Positions 34,984 through 43,971 of a DNA stretch of 64,000 bases are shown here, piece after piece. Numbering within the stretch: position 1 is the first letter of the stretch; the number at the start of each line of letters is the position of its first letter. The translations under genes and the position numbers were made by a program. The notes below the pieces were generated by a model. The model was not told the DNA's origin. It was given only the letters and a program-made list of their open reading frames with translations, and searched no databases. Source of the stretch: Luteimonas deserti (lineage in GTDB: Bacteria > Pseudomonadota > Gammaproteobacteria > Xanthomonadales > Xanthomonadaceae); the NCBI RefSeq assembly GCF_013425765.1, contig NZ_JACCJZ010000013.1, forward strand, positions 310,001-374,000. Direction: 5' to 3'.

Positions 34984-35979
34984 TCAGGCGGCCAGGCTGC
35001 GCCCCGTATCGCCCGCGGCCAGCGCGTCGAAGTAGTCCCGGGTCAGCGCGAGCTGCATGGCGGCGGTCTCCGCCCGGTTGACGACGCTGCGGAAGGCCGC
35101 GTTCTCGGGGCGGTCCTTGGCGTACCAGCCCAGGTGCTTGCGCGCGATGCGCACGCCGGAGGCTTCGCCGTAGAACGCATGCAGCGCTTCGAGATGGTCG
35201 AGCAGGATGTCGCGGATCTCGGTCAACGTCGGCGGCGGCAGATGCGTCCCGGTTGCGAGGAAGTGGGCGATCTCGCGGAAGATCCACGGCCGGCCCTGGG
35301 CCGCGCGACCGACCATCACCGCGTCGACGCCGGTGTGCCGCAGCACCGCCAGCGCCTTCTCCGGCGAATCGATGTCGCCGTTGGCGAGCACGGGAATCGA
35401 CAGCGCGGCCTTGATCGCGGCGATCGTGTCGTACTCCGCCGTGCCGGTGTAGTGCTGGTCGCGCGTTCGCCCGTGCACCGCGAGCGCGGCGATGCCGGCG
35501 TCTTCGGCGATGCGCGCGATGGTGGGCGCGTTGCGGTGCTCGGTGCACCAGCCGGTGCGGATCTTCAGCGTCACCGGCACGTCGACCGCGCGCACCACCG
35601 CGTCGAGGATGCGCGCGACCAGCGCCTCGTCCTGCATCAGCGCCGAGCCGGCCCAGGCGTTGCAGACCTTCTTCGCCGGGCAGCCCATGTTGATGTCGAT
35701 GATCTGCGCGCCGTGGTCGACGTTGTAGCGCGCGGCGTCGGCCAGCATCGTCGGCTCGGTGCCGGCGATCTGCACGCCGACCGGCGCCGGTTCGCCATCG
35801 TGGTCCATGCGCCGCAGCGATTTCTCGGTCTGCCAGAAGCGCGGATCACTGATCGTCATCTCCGACATCGCCAGTCCCGCGCCCAGCCGTTTGCACAGCT
35901 GGCGGAACGGCTTGTCGGTGACCCCGGCCATCGGCGCCAAGACCACGTTCGGTTCGATGCGGTACGGCCCGATCTGCAT
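34984..35979 (-). CDS. dusB: tRNA-dihydrouridine synthase DusB
   Basis: 331-residue FMN-dependent enzyme that reduces uridines in the tRNA D-loop. It begins MQIGPYRIEPNVVLAPMAGVTD, has the catalytic Cys in NMGCPAKKVC, then ALAVHGRTRDQHYTG, PVLANGDIDSPEKA and VMVGRAAQGRPWIF for FMN binding. The DusB type is indicated by the sequence around the catalytic Cys. In enterobacteria dusB leads the fis operon. Here it stands alone, with a long gap upstream, and no fis-like gene follows. Confidence 0.93.
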   Translation of the reverse strand: MQIGPYRIEPNVVLAPMAGVTDKPFRQLCKRLGAGLAMSEMTISDPRFWQTEKSLRRMDHDGEPAPVGVQIAGTEPTMLADAARYNVDHGAQIIDINMGCPAKKVCNAWAGSALMQDEALVARILDAVVRAVDVPVTLKIRTGWCTEHRNAPTIARIAEDAGIAALAVHGRTRDQHYTGTAEYDTIAAIKAALSIPVLANGDIDSPEKALAVLRHTGVDAVMVGRAAQGRPWIFREIAHFLATGTHLPPPTLTEIRDILLDHLEALHAFYGEASGVRIARKHLGWYAKDRPENAAFRSVVNRAETAAMQLALTRDYFDALAAGDTGRSLAA

Positions 35980-36049
35980 GGCGCCATTGTCGCCGATCGG
36001 GCGTCGGGGCGTTGCGGGTCCGAGGTGAGAGGGTGGGCCGCGAAGCACG

Positions 36050-36488
36050 CCTGGCTCGACAGCAGTTCCAGCGCACGCTGCCGTCCGTGAGCCGGCGCAG
36101 CCGTCGCTCGCGACGCTCGAGCGCCAGGGCATCCCGCGCCGGCGCCGGGCTCCTGCATCGACCGCTGGAACTCCGGACCGATCAAGGCCGGCATCCTTCG
36201 CCCGCCGGCGACCACGTGCAGCCTGGGGCCTGCCGCCGGCATCGCCGAGGCGCACGCCGCCGGGCCGGCCCAGCCCGTCGCGTTCGCTGCGCGCGTCGAA
36301 CGGCGCGCCGCGGCGGATGCCGCCGCCATCGAAGCGCATGACGCGGACGTGCCGGGCGCCGGGCGCCGTCGATCTCTCCGGAGCGTGCGGCGGGCGGGCA
36401 GGCGCGTCCGGACTTCGTCGAGGAGCGTCGGTGCATCCGGGGTCGCCGGCCACAGGGCGCGGGTGAGGACGTCAGCCTGGTGGAGCAT
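36050..36488 (-). pseudogene. Possible frameshifted gene remnant downstream of rbsK
   Basis: A 599-base stretch between dusB and rbsK has coding-like codon use that jumps between frames on the minus strand. It opens with MLHQADVLTRALWPATPD and continues to LPARRTL (36 codons, about 89% G/C at third positions). A second frame then takes over (ARHVRVMRFDGGGIRRGAPF), and a third (MPALIGPEFQRSMQE). No single frame spans it and no family is recognised. It may be a decayed gene, or chance in high-GC DNA. There are no transposon scars. Confidence 0.35.
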
Positions 36489-36578
36489 CCCGTCGCCAGG
36501 GGTCCACCGCGTTCGCCGGTGCCACGGATGCCGGCAGGCAGAGCGCCAGCGCGCGCGTGCGGCTGCGCAGGGCCGGGG

Positions 36579-37541
36579 TTAGGAGATCTCTACCGCGAGA
36601 TGCGGCATGCCCGACGCCGCACCGACGTGCTGGGTCGATTGCGCCGCGTACCGGTTGGCGAACCGCACGTGCAGGGCGAAGGCGCGTTCCGGCGCGGCCG
36701 CATACGACGCCGCCAGCGCGCCGTTGAACGCATCGCCCGCGCCGGTGGTGTCGACCGGTTCCACCCGGTCGGCGGGCACCCGGTAGAACGCCTCGGCGTC
36801 GCCACGGGTGAGATCCTCCCGATGGGACACGAAGGCACCCGCCGCGCCCAGGGTGACGACGACGCTGCCACGCGGCAGCAGCGTGCGGCACAGGCGATGC
36901 AACTGCGCGTCCGATGTGGCGACCAGGGCGTCGCTGTCGACGCGATGGCTGGTGTGGCACTCCAGCAGGGCGGTGAACTCGGTTTCGTTCGGAGTGAGGA
37001 TGTCGGCTGCGGCCAGCAGCTCCCGCAGACATTCGGCATTCGCCGGCGCGGGATTGAGCATGGTCATGGTGCCGCCGGCACGCGCGAGCCGCATCGCCTC
37101 GAGCACCGCATCGAGTGGCGATTCCAGCTGGGCCAGCAACAGGCGCGCCCCCGCCAGCACCGGGGCCTGGCGACCGACCCAGGCCGCACCCAGGTCGGCG
37201 TTGGCGCCGGCGCCGATGACGATGGTGTTGTTGCCCGCCTCGTCGACATAGATGCCCGCCGTGCCGGTGGCATGGGCGCTGTCGTGGACCCGCAGGGCGA
37301 TCCCGTCCGATTCGGCCAGCGTCCGCGCCTGGCGTCCACCGTCGTCGTTGCCCAGCGCGCAGAGAAACGCGGTGGACGCGCCCGCGCGCGCGGCCGCGAC
37401 GGCCTGGTTGAACCCCTTGCCGCCAGGGCCGGTGTGATAGCGGCCGGCCAGGGTCTCGCCGCGACGCGGCAGGCTGCGGCAGTTCCAGACGTGGTCGACG
37501 TTGAACGAACCGACGACGACGACGTGATGGGGTGCGGTCAT
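36579..37541 (-). CDS. rbsK: Ribokinase RbsK
   Basis: 320-residue PfkB-family sugar kinase phosphorylating ribose (or a related pentose/nucleoside) at O5. Signature 1 is GPGGKGFNQAVAAARAGA near residue 40. Signature 2, with the catalytic Asp, is DTTGAGDAFNGALAA near residue 265. ITVD-like start VVVVGSFNVDHVWNC is normal for ribokinase. The nucleoside transporter gene lies immediately upstream on the same strand (58-base gap), so the pair may use nucleoside-derived ribose. The ribose specificity is by family resemblance. Confidence 0.85.
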   Translation of the reverse strand: MTAPHHVVVVGSFNVDHVWNCRSLPRRGETLAGRYHTGPGGKGFNQAVAAARAGASTAFLCALGNDDGGRQARTLAESDGIALRVHDSAHATGTAGIYVDEAGNNTIVIGAGANADLGAAWVGRQAPVLAGARLLLAQLESPLDAVLEAMRLARAGGTMTMLNPAPANAECLRELLAAADILTPNETEFTALLECHTSHRVDSDALVATSDAQLHRLCRTLLPRGSVVVTLGAAGAFVSHREDLTRGDAEAFYRVPADRVEPVDTTGAGDAFNGALAASYAAAPERAFALHVRFANRYAAQSTQHVGAASGMPHLAVEIS

Positions 37542-37599
37542 GGGTGAGCAGCCGGAGGACGGTCAGCAGGGTGCAAGCAACAGCCGTGCCGGCAGTCGA

Positions 37600-38898
37600 T
37601 CAGGCGGATACCGCGGTCAGCACGCCGGCGATCGTCGCGGTCATCATCGTGGCGATGGAACCGCCGAGCACCGCGCGCAGGCCCAGTCGCGCAAGGTCCG
37701 CGCGCCGTTCCGGGGCGATGCCGCCGATGCCGCCGATCTGGATCGCGATCGAGCTGAAATTGGCGAAGCCGCACAGCGCGTAGGTGGCGATCAGTGCGGC
37801 CTGCGGGCCGATCGTCGTGCCGGGCACGTTGCCCTGCAGGATCTCGCCCAGCTGCACGTAGGCGACGAACTCGTTGAGCACGACCTTGGTGCCGATCAGG
37901 CCGCCGACCGTCGACGCATCCTCCCAGGGCACGCCGATCAACCATGCCAGCGGCGCCAGCGTCCAGCCGAGCAGGGCCGACAGATCGGTCGGGCGCCCGA
38001 GCACGCCCTGCAGGCCGGTGATCTCGCCCAGCCAGATCAGCGGCGCGTTGAGCAGCGCGATCAACGCGATGAAGGCCAGCAGCATCGCGCCGACGTTGAG
38101 CGCCAGCTTCAGACCATCCGCGGCACCCGCGGCGGCGGCGTCGATGACGTTGGCCGTGGTCTTCTCGACGTTCACCCGGACAGCGCCGAGGGTCAGCGGG
38201 GTCGCGGTCTCGGGCACGAGGATCTTGGCGATCACCAGGGTGGCGGGTGCGGCCATGATGCTGGCCGTGATCAGGTGCTTGGCGTACACCGCCTGCTGCA
38301 CTGGATCGTTGCCGCCCAGCAGCAGCACGTAGGCACCGAGTACGCCGCCGGCGATCGTCGCCATGCCGCCGACCATCAGCGTCAACAGTTCGGAGCGGGT
38401 CATGCCGGCGATGTAGGGGCGCACCACGAGCGGCGCCTCGGTCTGGCCGATGAAGGCGTTCGCGCACACCGAGAGGGTTTCGGCGCCCGACACGCGCATC
38501 AGGCGCGTGATCACCCAGGCCATGCCCTGGACGATCTTCTGCATCACGCCCAGGTGGTAGAGCACGCTCATGAAGCTGGCGAAGAAGATGATCGTCGGCA
38601 GCACCTGGAAGGCGAACACGAAGCCGAATTTTCCGGCATCGCTGAAGTCGCCGAAGATGAAACGCGCGCCTTCGGTGGTGAAGCCGAGCAGTCTGACGAA
38701 TCCGCTGGACAGGGTGTCGAACACGCTGGCGCCCCAGGGGGTCAGCAGCACCAGACAGGCGATGACGATCTGCAGCAGCAGGCCCGTGCCGACCAGACGC
38801 CAGTCGATGGCCCGGCGATTGCTGGAACACAGCCAGGTGATGCCGAGCAGCACGGCGAGACCGAACAGGCCGAACCCGGCCCGCAGCAGGAAGTCCAT
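37600..38898 (-). CDS. NupC-type concentrative nucleoside transporter
   Basis: 432-residue inner-membrane symporter of the CNT family, importing nucleosides with H+ or Na+. About ten membrane helices are visible. Family motifs are VFAFQVLPTIIFFASFMSVLYHLG, SVCANAFIGQTEAPLVVRPY, the Gly-rich GGMATIAGGVLGAY and LIGTKVVLNEFVAY, ending GFANFSSIAIQIGGIG. All substrate-binding Asn/Glu regions are intact. It lies upstream of rbsK on the same strand, consistent with nucleoside uptake followed by ribose phosphorylation. Confidence 0.92.
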   Translation of the reverse strand: MDFLLRAGFGLFGLAVLLGITWLCSSNRRAIDWRLVGTGLLLQIVIACLVLLTPWGASVFDTLSSGFVRLLGFTTEGARFIFGDFSDAGKFGFVFAFQVLPTIIFFASFMSVLYHLGVMQKIVQGMAWVITRLMRVSGAETLSVCANAFIGQTEAPLVVRPYIAGMTRSELLTLMVGGMATIAGGVLGAYVLLLGGNDPVQQAVYAKHLITASIMAAPATLVIAKILVPETATPLTLGAVRVNVEKTTANVIDAAAAGAADGLKLALNVGAMLLAFIALIALLNAPLIWLGEITGLQGVLGRPTDLSALLGWTLAPLAWLIGVPWEDASTVGGLIGTKVVLNEFVAYVQLGEILQGNVPGTTIGPQAALIATYALCGFANFSSIAIQIGGIGGIAPERRADLARLGLRAVLGGSIATMMTATIAGVLTAVSA

Positions 38899-39065
38899 GG
38901 TCGCGTGGCCCCCGGGCCCGTCGTCGAGTCGCGCAGCCTAGTCGAGCGCGCGGGCCCGGGCAACCATGCCCGGAGTGAAGGGCGTGTCGTTCATCGGCTG
39001 CCCCGCAGGCACGCGGACGCCGCCGCCGGCTGCTTACACTGGCGGGCCGTCCCGCAGGAGGTCTC

Positions 39066-40067
39066 ATGCAGTATCGACGTCTCGGCAGCTCCGGTCTTCG
39101 CCTCTCCGCGCTGTCGCTCGGCGCATGGGTGACGTTCGGGCGTCAGGTCGGCCGAGGCCAGGCACGCGAGCTCGTCGCCGCGGCCTGGGATCACGGCATC
39201 AATTTCTTCGACAACGCAGAGGGCTACGCCAACGGCGATGCGGAGCGGGTCATGGGCGACGTCATCGCCGACCTGCGTCTGCCGCGCGACGGCTATTGCG
39301 TATCGAGCAAGGTGTTCTTCGGCTCGGCTGCCGACCCGCGGCCCACGCAGCGCGGCCTGTCGCGCAAGCATGTGCGCGATGCCTGCGACGCGGCACTCGG
39401 GCGGCTGCGGGTCGACCATCTCGATCTGTACTTCTGCCATCGCCCCGACCCCGATACGCCGGTAGCCGAGACGGTGTGGGCGATGGACACGCTGATCCGC
39501 CAGGGCAAGGTGCTGTACTGGGGCACCTCGGAATGGCCGGCGGCGGCGATCCTGGAGGCAGCGGAGATCGCGCGTGCGCATCATCTCCACGGGCCGTCCA
39601 TGGAGCAGCCCGAATACAACCTGCTGCGCCGCGCGCGCGTGGAACGGGAGTACGCGCCCGTCTGCGAGGCGCTCGGCCTGGGCCTGACCACCTGGTCGCC
39701 ACTCGCCTCCGGCCTGCTCACCGGCAAATACGCCGACGGCGTGCCGGGCGACAGCCGCCTCGCGCAGCCCGGACTCGACTGGTTGAGGCGCAGCGTGCTC
39801 GACGGGGATGCGCAGAGCCCGGACGCGCCCCTCCGGCGAGCGGAGCAGGTCGTCGCCGTGGCCCGCGAACTCGACGTCGCACCGGCCGCGCTGGCGATCG
39901 CCTGGTGCCTGCGCAATCCGCAGGTGACCTCGGTCCTGCTCGGCGCCAGCCGGCTCGAGCAGTTGCTGCAGAACCTCGGCGCGCTCGATCTGCTCGACAG
40001 CGTCGACGCCGACACGTGGCGTCGGCTCGGCGCGATTGGAGGGGAGGGGCGCAGCGCGCCCGTTTGA
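39066..40067 (+). CDS. Aldo/keto reductase, Kv-beta-like
   Basis: 333-residue NADPH-dependent oxidoreductase of the aldo/keto reductase family closest to the voltage-gated K+ channel beta-subunit type (YghZ-like). The tetrad is visible: Asp and Tyr in NFFDNAEGYANGDAE, Lys in YCVSSKVFFG, and His in LDLYFCHRPDPDTP. The C-terminal VLLGASRLEQLLQNLGAL binds the cofactor. There is no channel gene nearby, and bacterial members usually detoxify aldehydes. An AGGAG ribosome site lies 7 bases upstream. Confidence 0.9.
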   Translation: MQYRRLGSSGLRLSALSLGAWVTFGRQVGRGQARELVAAAWDHGINFFDNAEGYANGDAERVMGDVIADLRLPRDGYCVSSKVFFGSAADPRPTQRGLSRKHVRDACDAALGRLRVDHLDLYFCHRPDPDTPVAETVWAMDTLIRQGKVLYWGTSEWPAAAILEAAEIARAHHLHGPSMEQPEYNLLRRARVEREYAPVCEALGLGLTTWSPLASGLLTGKYADGVPGDSRLAQPGLDWLRRSVLDGDAQSPDAPLRRAEQVVAVARELDVAPAALAIAWCLRNPQVTSVLLGASRLEQLLQNLGALDLLDSVDADTWRRLGAIGGEGRSAPV

Positions 40068-40216
40068 TCCGGGGCGCTGCAGGCCTTCCGTGCACCCGGG
40101 CTGAGGCAGGTGTGCGCCATCGGGGTGTCCGACTGCCGGATCTTCCGCGAGCCAGTCACGTGCGCGATCCGGACGCCAGCCGAGGGAGACACACCGCAAC
40201 TCACGCTTGACGCCAG

Positions 40217-40235
40217 AATGAGAATCAATATCATT
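40217..40235. promoter_or_regulatory. Fur box upstream of hemP
   Basis: AATGAGAATCAATATCATT is an imperfect palindrome of the Fur type (arms GAATGA...TCATTC when one flanking base each side is included). It lies 28 bases before the hemP ATG and overlaps an alternative upstream ATG at 40218. This argues that the ATG at 40263 is the real start and that the locus is iron-repressed. Confidence 0.8.
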
Positions 40236-40262
40236 CAATCCTCTTCCCTCGAGGATCCCGCC

Positions 40263-40475
40263 ATGTTCCATGTGAGTCAGTTGAGTGATGTCCCGACGTC
40301 CTCGCACGCATCCGCCACGCACGATCGTGGCGGTCGGTTCGCGACCCCGCCGGCGCTGGTGGAGCTGGACAGCGCGGATCTGCTCGGCGGTCGCCGCGAG
40401 GTGCTGATCCGCCACGGCAACGAGACCTACCGTCTGCGCCACACCCGCAACGACAAGCTGATCCTGACCAAGTAG
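40263..40475 (+). CDS. hemP: Hemin uptake protein HemP
   Basis: 70-residue small protein. The diagnostic C-terminus reads LLGGRREVLIRHGNETYRLR followed by HTRNDKLILTK, the HemP family signature; the first 35 residues are variable. HemP is found at heme-uptake loci and, in some betaproteobacteria, acts as an activator of heme genes. Here a Fur box sits directly upstream, and the TonB heme receptor and a DUF6607 gene follow on the same strand. The ATG at 40263 is chosen over 40218, which lies in the Fur box. Confidence 0.9.
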   Translation: MFHVSQLSDVPTSSHASATHDRGGRFATPPALVELDSADLLGGRREVLIRHGNETYRLRHTRNDKLILTK

Positions 40476-40600
40476 ACCCCGGTTCGGTCGCGCGCGCCGC
40501 CCGGCGCGTGCGTGCCGCGCCTGCACATCCTCTTCCCGAGGCCGCCCGCCGCGCGTCCACCGCGCATGCCAGCTCGCCGTGTCCATATCCGCGAGCCCAC

Positions 40601-42829
40601 ATGCGTCCCACGTCCTCGTCCCTGTGCCTGGCCCTGTGCCTGGCGTCCAATGCCGTTCTCGCCGCGCCCGACAGTGCGCCCCTCGACCTCGACCGGATCG
40701 TGGTCACCGCGACCCGCACCGAGCGTGCACTCGCCGATGTGCCCGGTTCGGTCGATGTGATCGACCGCGCGCGTATGGACGCGTTGCTGGTCCGCACCCT
40801 TGACGATCTGTTCCGCTACGAGCCCGGCATCACCGTCGGCAGCAGCTTCGGACGCTTCGGAATCAGCGACATCCGCATCCGCGGCCTCGGCGGCAACCGT
40901 GTGCGGATCCAGACGGACGGCATCGCGGTGCCGGATGCGTTCGCGATCGGCAGTTTCTCGAATGCCAACCGCAATTTCGTCGACCTCGATACCCTCAAGC
41001 GGGTCGAGGTGGTGCGCGGTCCGACCAGCTCGCTGTACGGATCGGACGCGCTCGGCGGCGTGGTCGCCTTCGTGACCAGGGATCCCGGCGACTACCTCTC
41101 TGCAGGCCGCGATGCGTACTTCGGCGCCAAGTTCGGCGTCGAGGGCGCGAGCGAAGGCCTGTTCGCCGGGAGCACGGCGGCCTTCGGTGGCGCGCGCTGG
41201 TCGAGTCTCGTCACGTTGAGTCACCGCCAGGGCAAGGAGACCGAGAACAAGGGCGAGGTCGGCGGCACCGGCCCCGCGCGCACGCAACCCAATCCCCAGG
41301 CGACGCGCGGGCACAGCGTGCTCGGCAAGCTCGTGTTCGAACCCGTCGCGGCGCAACGCTTCGAGTTGGTCGTGGATGCGAACGAAGACGACGTCGAGAC
41401 CGATGTGCTGACCTCCCGCGGCCTGCAGGCCCTGACCGGCGCAACCAACACCCGGGTGCTGGGCGACGACCACCAGTCGCGCGCACGCGTCGCGTTCGTG
41501 CATCACGCCGACCGGCTGGGATGGGCCCCTGCCGACAGCATCGACTGGCAGCTCTATCGCCAGGACAGCCGGACTACACAGGACAGCGTCGAGCTGCGCC
41601 TGGTGCCGTCCGCGGGCCGCATGCTCCGCGACCGGCGCGAACGCGAGTTCCGATTCGACCAGCGCAGCGTCGGGCTGCAGGCCAATGCACGCAAGGCGTT
41701 CGACACTGGCGGCGTCGGTCATGAGATCGCATACGGTATCGATGTGGTGCGGACCCGGACGACGCAGAAGCGCGACGGCCGCCGGATCGTTCCGGACACC
41801 GGCCTCGTCACCAATGTGATGCTGCCGGACGTGTTCCCGGTGCGCGATTTCCCGATCAGCGACACCACGCAGGCGGCGCTGTACGTGCAGGACGAGATCA
41901 CGTTCGCGGACGGCGCCGTCAGGCTCGTGCCGGCCGTGCGCGTCGACCACTACCGGCTGGCGCCCGACGCCGATGCGATCTTCCGCGAAGACAATCCCCG
42001 CACCGAAGTCGTCGGGCTCAGCGAAACCAGCGTCTCGCCCAAGATCGGCGCCGTGTGGACCTTCACCGGGGACTGGTCGGTCCACGGGGGGTACGCCCGG
42101 GGCTTCCGCGCGCCGCCCTACAACGACGTCAATATCGGCTTCACCAATGTCCAGTTCGGCTATACCGCGATCCCGAATCCGGATCTGACGTCCGAGACCA
42201 GCGACGGCCTCGAGCTGGGCCTGCGCTACGCCGGCAAGCGCGCCTATGCGAGTCTCGGCGGCTATTACACCGAATACGACGACTTCATCGAATCCACGCG
42301 GTTCGTCGGCATCGATCCGCTGACCGGCCTGATGCTTTACCAGTCGCAGAACGTCGAGGACGCACGGATTCGCGGGATCGAGTTCAAGGGCGGCGCGTCC
42401 CTGGACGCTATCGCACCGATACTCGCCGGCTGGTCGCTGCGCGGCGCGGCGGCCTGGTCGCGCGGCGAGAACCGTGCGAGTGGCGAGGCGCTCGAGAGCA
42501 TCGACCCGTTGACCGCGACGCTGGGTGTCGCTTTCGAGCGCGCGCGCTGGGGCGCGGAACTCGCGGGACGGTTCGCGGGACGCCGCGACCGGCTGCCGGA
42601 CTCGTCGGCCGGCGCCTCCTTCGAAAGTCCGGGCTACGCCCTGCTCGATCTGTACGCGCACTGGGCGTTCGCGCCCGGGACGCGGCTCGACGCCGGGGTG
42701 TTCAACCTTGCCGATCGCAAGGTCTGGCGTGCCGGTGCGGTGCCCCTGATCGCGGCCGGCAGTGCGACCCGCGACCGCTACACCGCCCCCGGCCGCAACG
42801 TCTCGCTGAGCCTCGCGATCGATTTCTGA
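40601..42829 (+). CDS. TonB-dependent heme/hemoglobin receptor
   Basis: 742-residue outer-membrane receptor with signal peptide (about residues 1-22). The plug starts at IVVTATRTERALADVPGSVDVI, with FGISDIRIRGLGGNRVRI and RGPTSSLYGSDALGGVV. The 22-strand barrel ends in Phe (SLAIDF). The heme-receptor motifs FRAP (ARGFRAPPYNDVN) and NPNL-like (NPDLTSETSDG) are both present, which supports heme or hemoglobin as ligand. It follows hemP by 125 bases under the same Fur box. No TonB or heme-oxygenase gene is in the window. Confidence 0.9.
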   Translation: MRPTSSSLCLALCLASNAVLAAPDSAPLDLDRIVVTATRTERALADVPGSVDVIDRARMDALLVRTLDDLFRYEPGITVGSSFGRFGISDIRIRGLGGNRVRIQTDGIAVPDAFAIGSFSNANRNFVDLDTLKRVEVVRGPTSSLYGSDALGGVVAFVTRDPGDYLSAGRDAYFGAKFGVEGASEGLFAGSTAAFGGARWSSLVTLSHRQGKETENKGEVGGTGPARTQPNPQATRGHSVLGKLVFEPVAAQRFELVVDANEDDVETDVLTSRGLQALTGATNTRVLGDDHQSRARVAFVHHADRLGWAPADSIDWQLYRQDSRTTQDSVELRLVPSAGRMLRDRREREFRFDQRSVGLQANARKAFDTGGVGHEIAYGIDVVRTRTTQKRDGRRIVPDTGLVTNVMLPDVFPVRDFPISDTTQAALYVQDEITFADGAVRLVPAVRVDHYRLAPDADAIFREDNPRTEVVGLSETSVSPKIGAVWTFTGDWSVHGGYARGFRAPPYNDVNIGFTNVQFGYTAIPNPDLTSETSDGLELGLRYAGKRAYASLGGYYTEYDDFIESTRFVGIDPLTGLMLYQSQNVEDARIRGIEFKGGASLDAIAPILAGWSLRGAAAWSRGENRASGEALESIDPLTATLGVAFERARWGAELAGRFAGRRDRLPDSSAGASFESPGYALLDLYAHWAFAPGTRLDAGVFNLADRKVWRAGAVPLIAAGSATRDRYTAPGRNVSLSLAIDF

Positions 42830-42889
42830 TCGGACCGCGCGACCGGCCGCCAGCCACCCCCGTCGACCATCTCCAGCGGAGCTCCTGAC

Positions 42890-43834
42890 ATGACGCGTTC
42901 CACCTGCCTGCGCACGTGCGCGCTTGCGCTCTCCATCCTTGTCGCGTCCGCGGGCGCGTTCGCATCCGGCCCGTCCGAGGCCGACCGCGCGGCGATCCTG
43001 TCCATGCAGGGCGAATACGCGGTGCGCTTCCTGTTCGACGAGACCGTTGCGCTGGCGCCCGGCTACACGCGGCGCGATCCCAAGCGCAGTGGCGGCGACG
43101 AGGTGGTGATCGTGGTCGAGGACACGTCGAGCCGGATCGTGCTCCAGCACCTGCTGCTCGACGTGAAGAGCGGCCACGTGACCAAGCACTGGCGACAGGA
43201 TTGGGAGTACGAGGCTGCGCAACGCTGGGAGTTCGTGGCCGACCAGACCTGGCGCCTGCGTCCGGTACCGGCGGCCCTCGTGGAGGGCGGCTGGACCCAG
43301 TGCGTCTACGAGGTGAGCGACGCGCCGCGCTATTGCGGCACGGGGCGCTGGATCCATGCCGACGACACGTCCACCTGGACGTCCGACGCCGGCTGGCGGC
43401 CGCTGCCGCGTCGCGAGTACACGGTGCGCGAGGACTACAACGCGCTCGCCGCGGTCAACCGCCACACCATCGTGCCGGGCGGTTGGACGCATGAGCAGGA
43501 CAACCGCAAGGACATCCGCGACGCCTCGGGTGCGGTGACCGCGAGCCTGGTCCGCGAGACCGGCTTCAACGACTACGTCAGGACCGACGCGATCGACTTC
43601 TCGCCGGCCCGCGACTACTGGGCGGCGACCGCGGACTACTGGGCCCGCGTGCGCGCGCGATGGTCCACCCGCCTGGCCCAACCGGCCGGCCTGCGCCTGA
43701 AGACCCCGATCGACGGCATGGCCGTCATCGTGCCGCTGTTCACCCAGGCGCAGACGGTACGTGACGGGGGGGAGGTCAGCGACGCCGAGATCGACGCGGT
43801 GTTCGCCGAATGGGTGGTGCCGGCGCGCGACTGA
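42890..43834 (+). CDS. DUF6607 family secreted protein of the heme locus
   Basis: 314-residue protein with a signal peptide (about residues 1-25, ending AFA), so periplasmic or outer-membrane-associated. It matches the uncharacterised DUF6607 family by blocks such as MQGEYAVRFLFDETVALAPGY, KHWRQDWEYEAAQRWEFV, WTQCVYEVSDAPRYCG and WTHEQDNRKD. It contains two Cys (CVYEVSDAPRYC) that may pair. Its location right after the heme receptor, with a 60-base gap, makes a role in heme or iron handling plausible, though none is proven. Confidence 0.75.
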   Translation: MTRSTCLRTCALALSILVASAGAFASGPSEADRAAILSMQGEYAVRFLFDETVALAPGYTRRDPKRSGGDEVVIVVEDTSSRIVLQHLLLDVKSGHVTKHWRQDWEYEAAQRWEFVADQTWRLRPVPAALVEGGWTQCVYEVSDAPRYCGTGRWIHADDTSTWTSDAGWRPLPRREYTVREDYNALAAVNRHTIVPGGWTHEQDNRKDIRDASGAVTASLVRETGFNDYVRTDAIDFSPARDYWAATADYWARVRARWSTRLAQPAGLRLKTPIDGMAVIVPLFTQAQTVRDGGEVSDAEIDAVFAEWVVPARD

Positions 43835-43971
43835 TCGCCCGGTGCGTGCGCAGCGGGCAGCACGGCCGCTGCATGGGCCGCGCGGGGCGGCCGTGCCCAC
43901 GCCATGACGCATGCACCCCACCGCCTATACTCCGGGCAGCGGCATCGGCCGTGCAAACCAGGGAGTGTGAG

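Noticed and set aside
40427-43921. An open frame of 1164 codons on the minus strand opposite the heme receptor and DUF6607 gene
   Set aside because: It mirrors the real genes in a high third-position GC genome; its protein has no family features and low-complexity Arg/Ala/Gly content.
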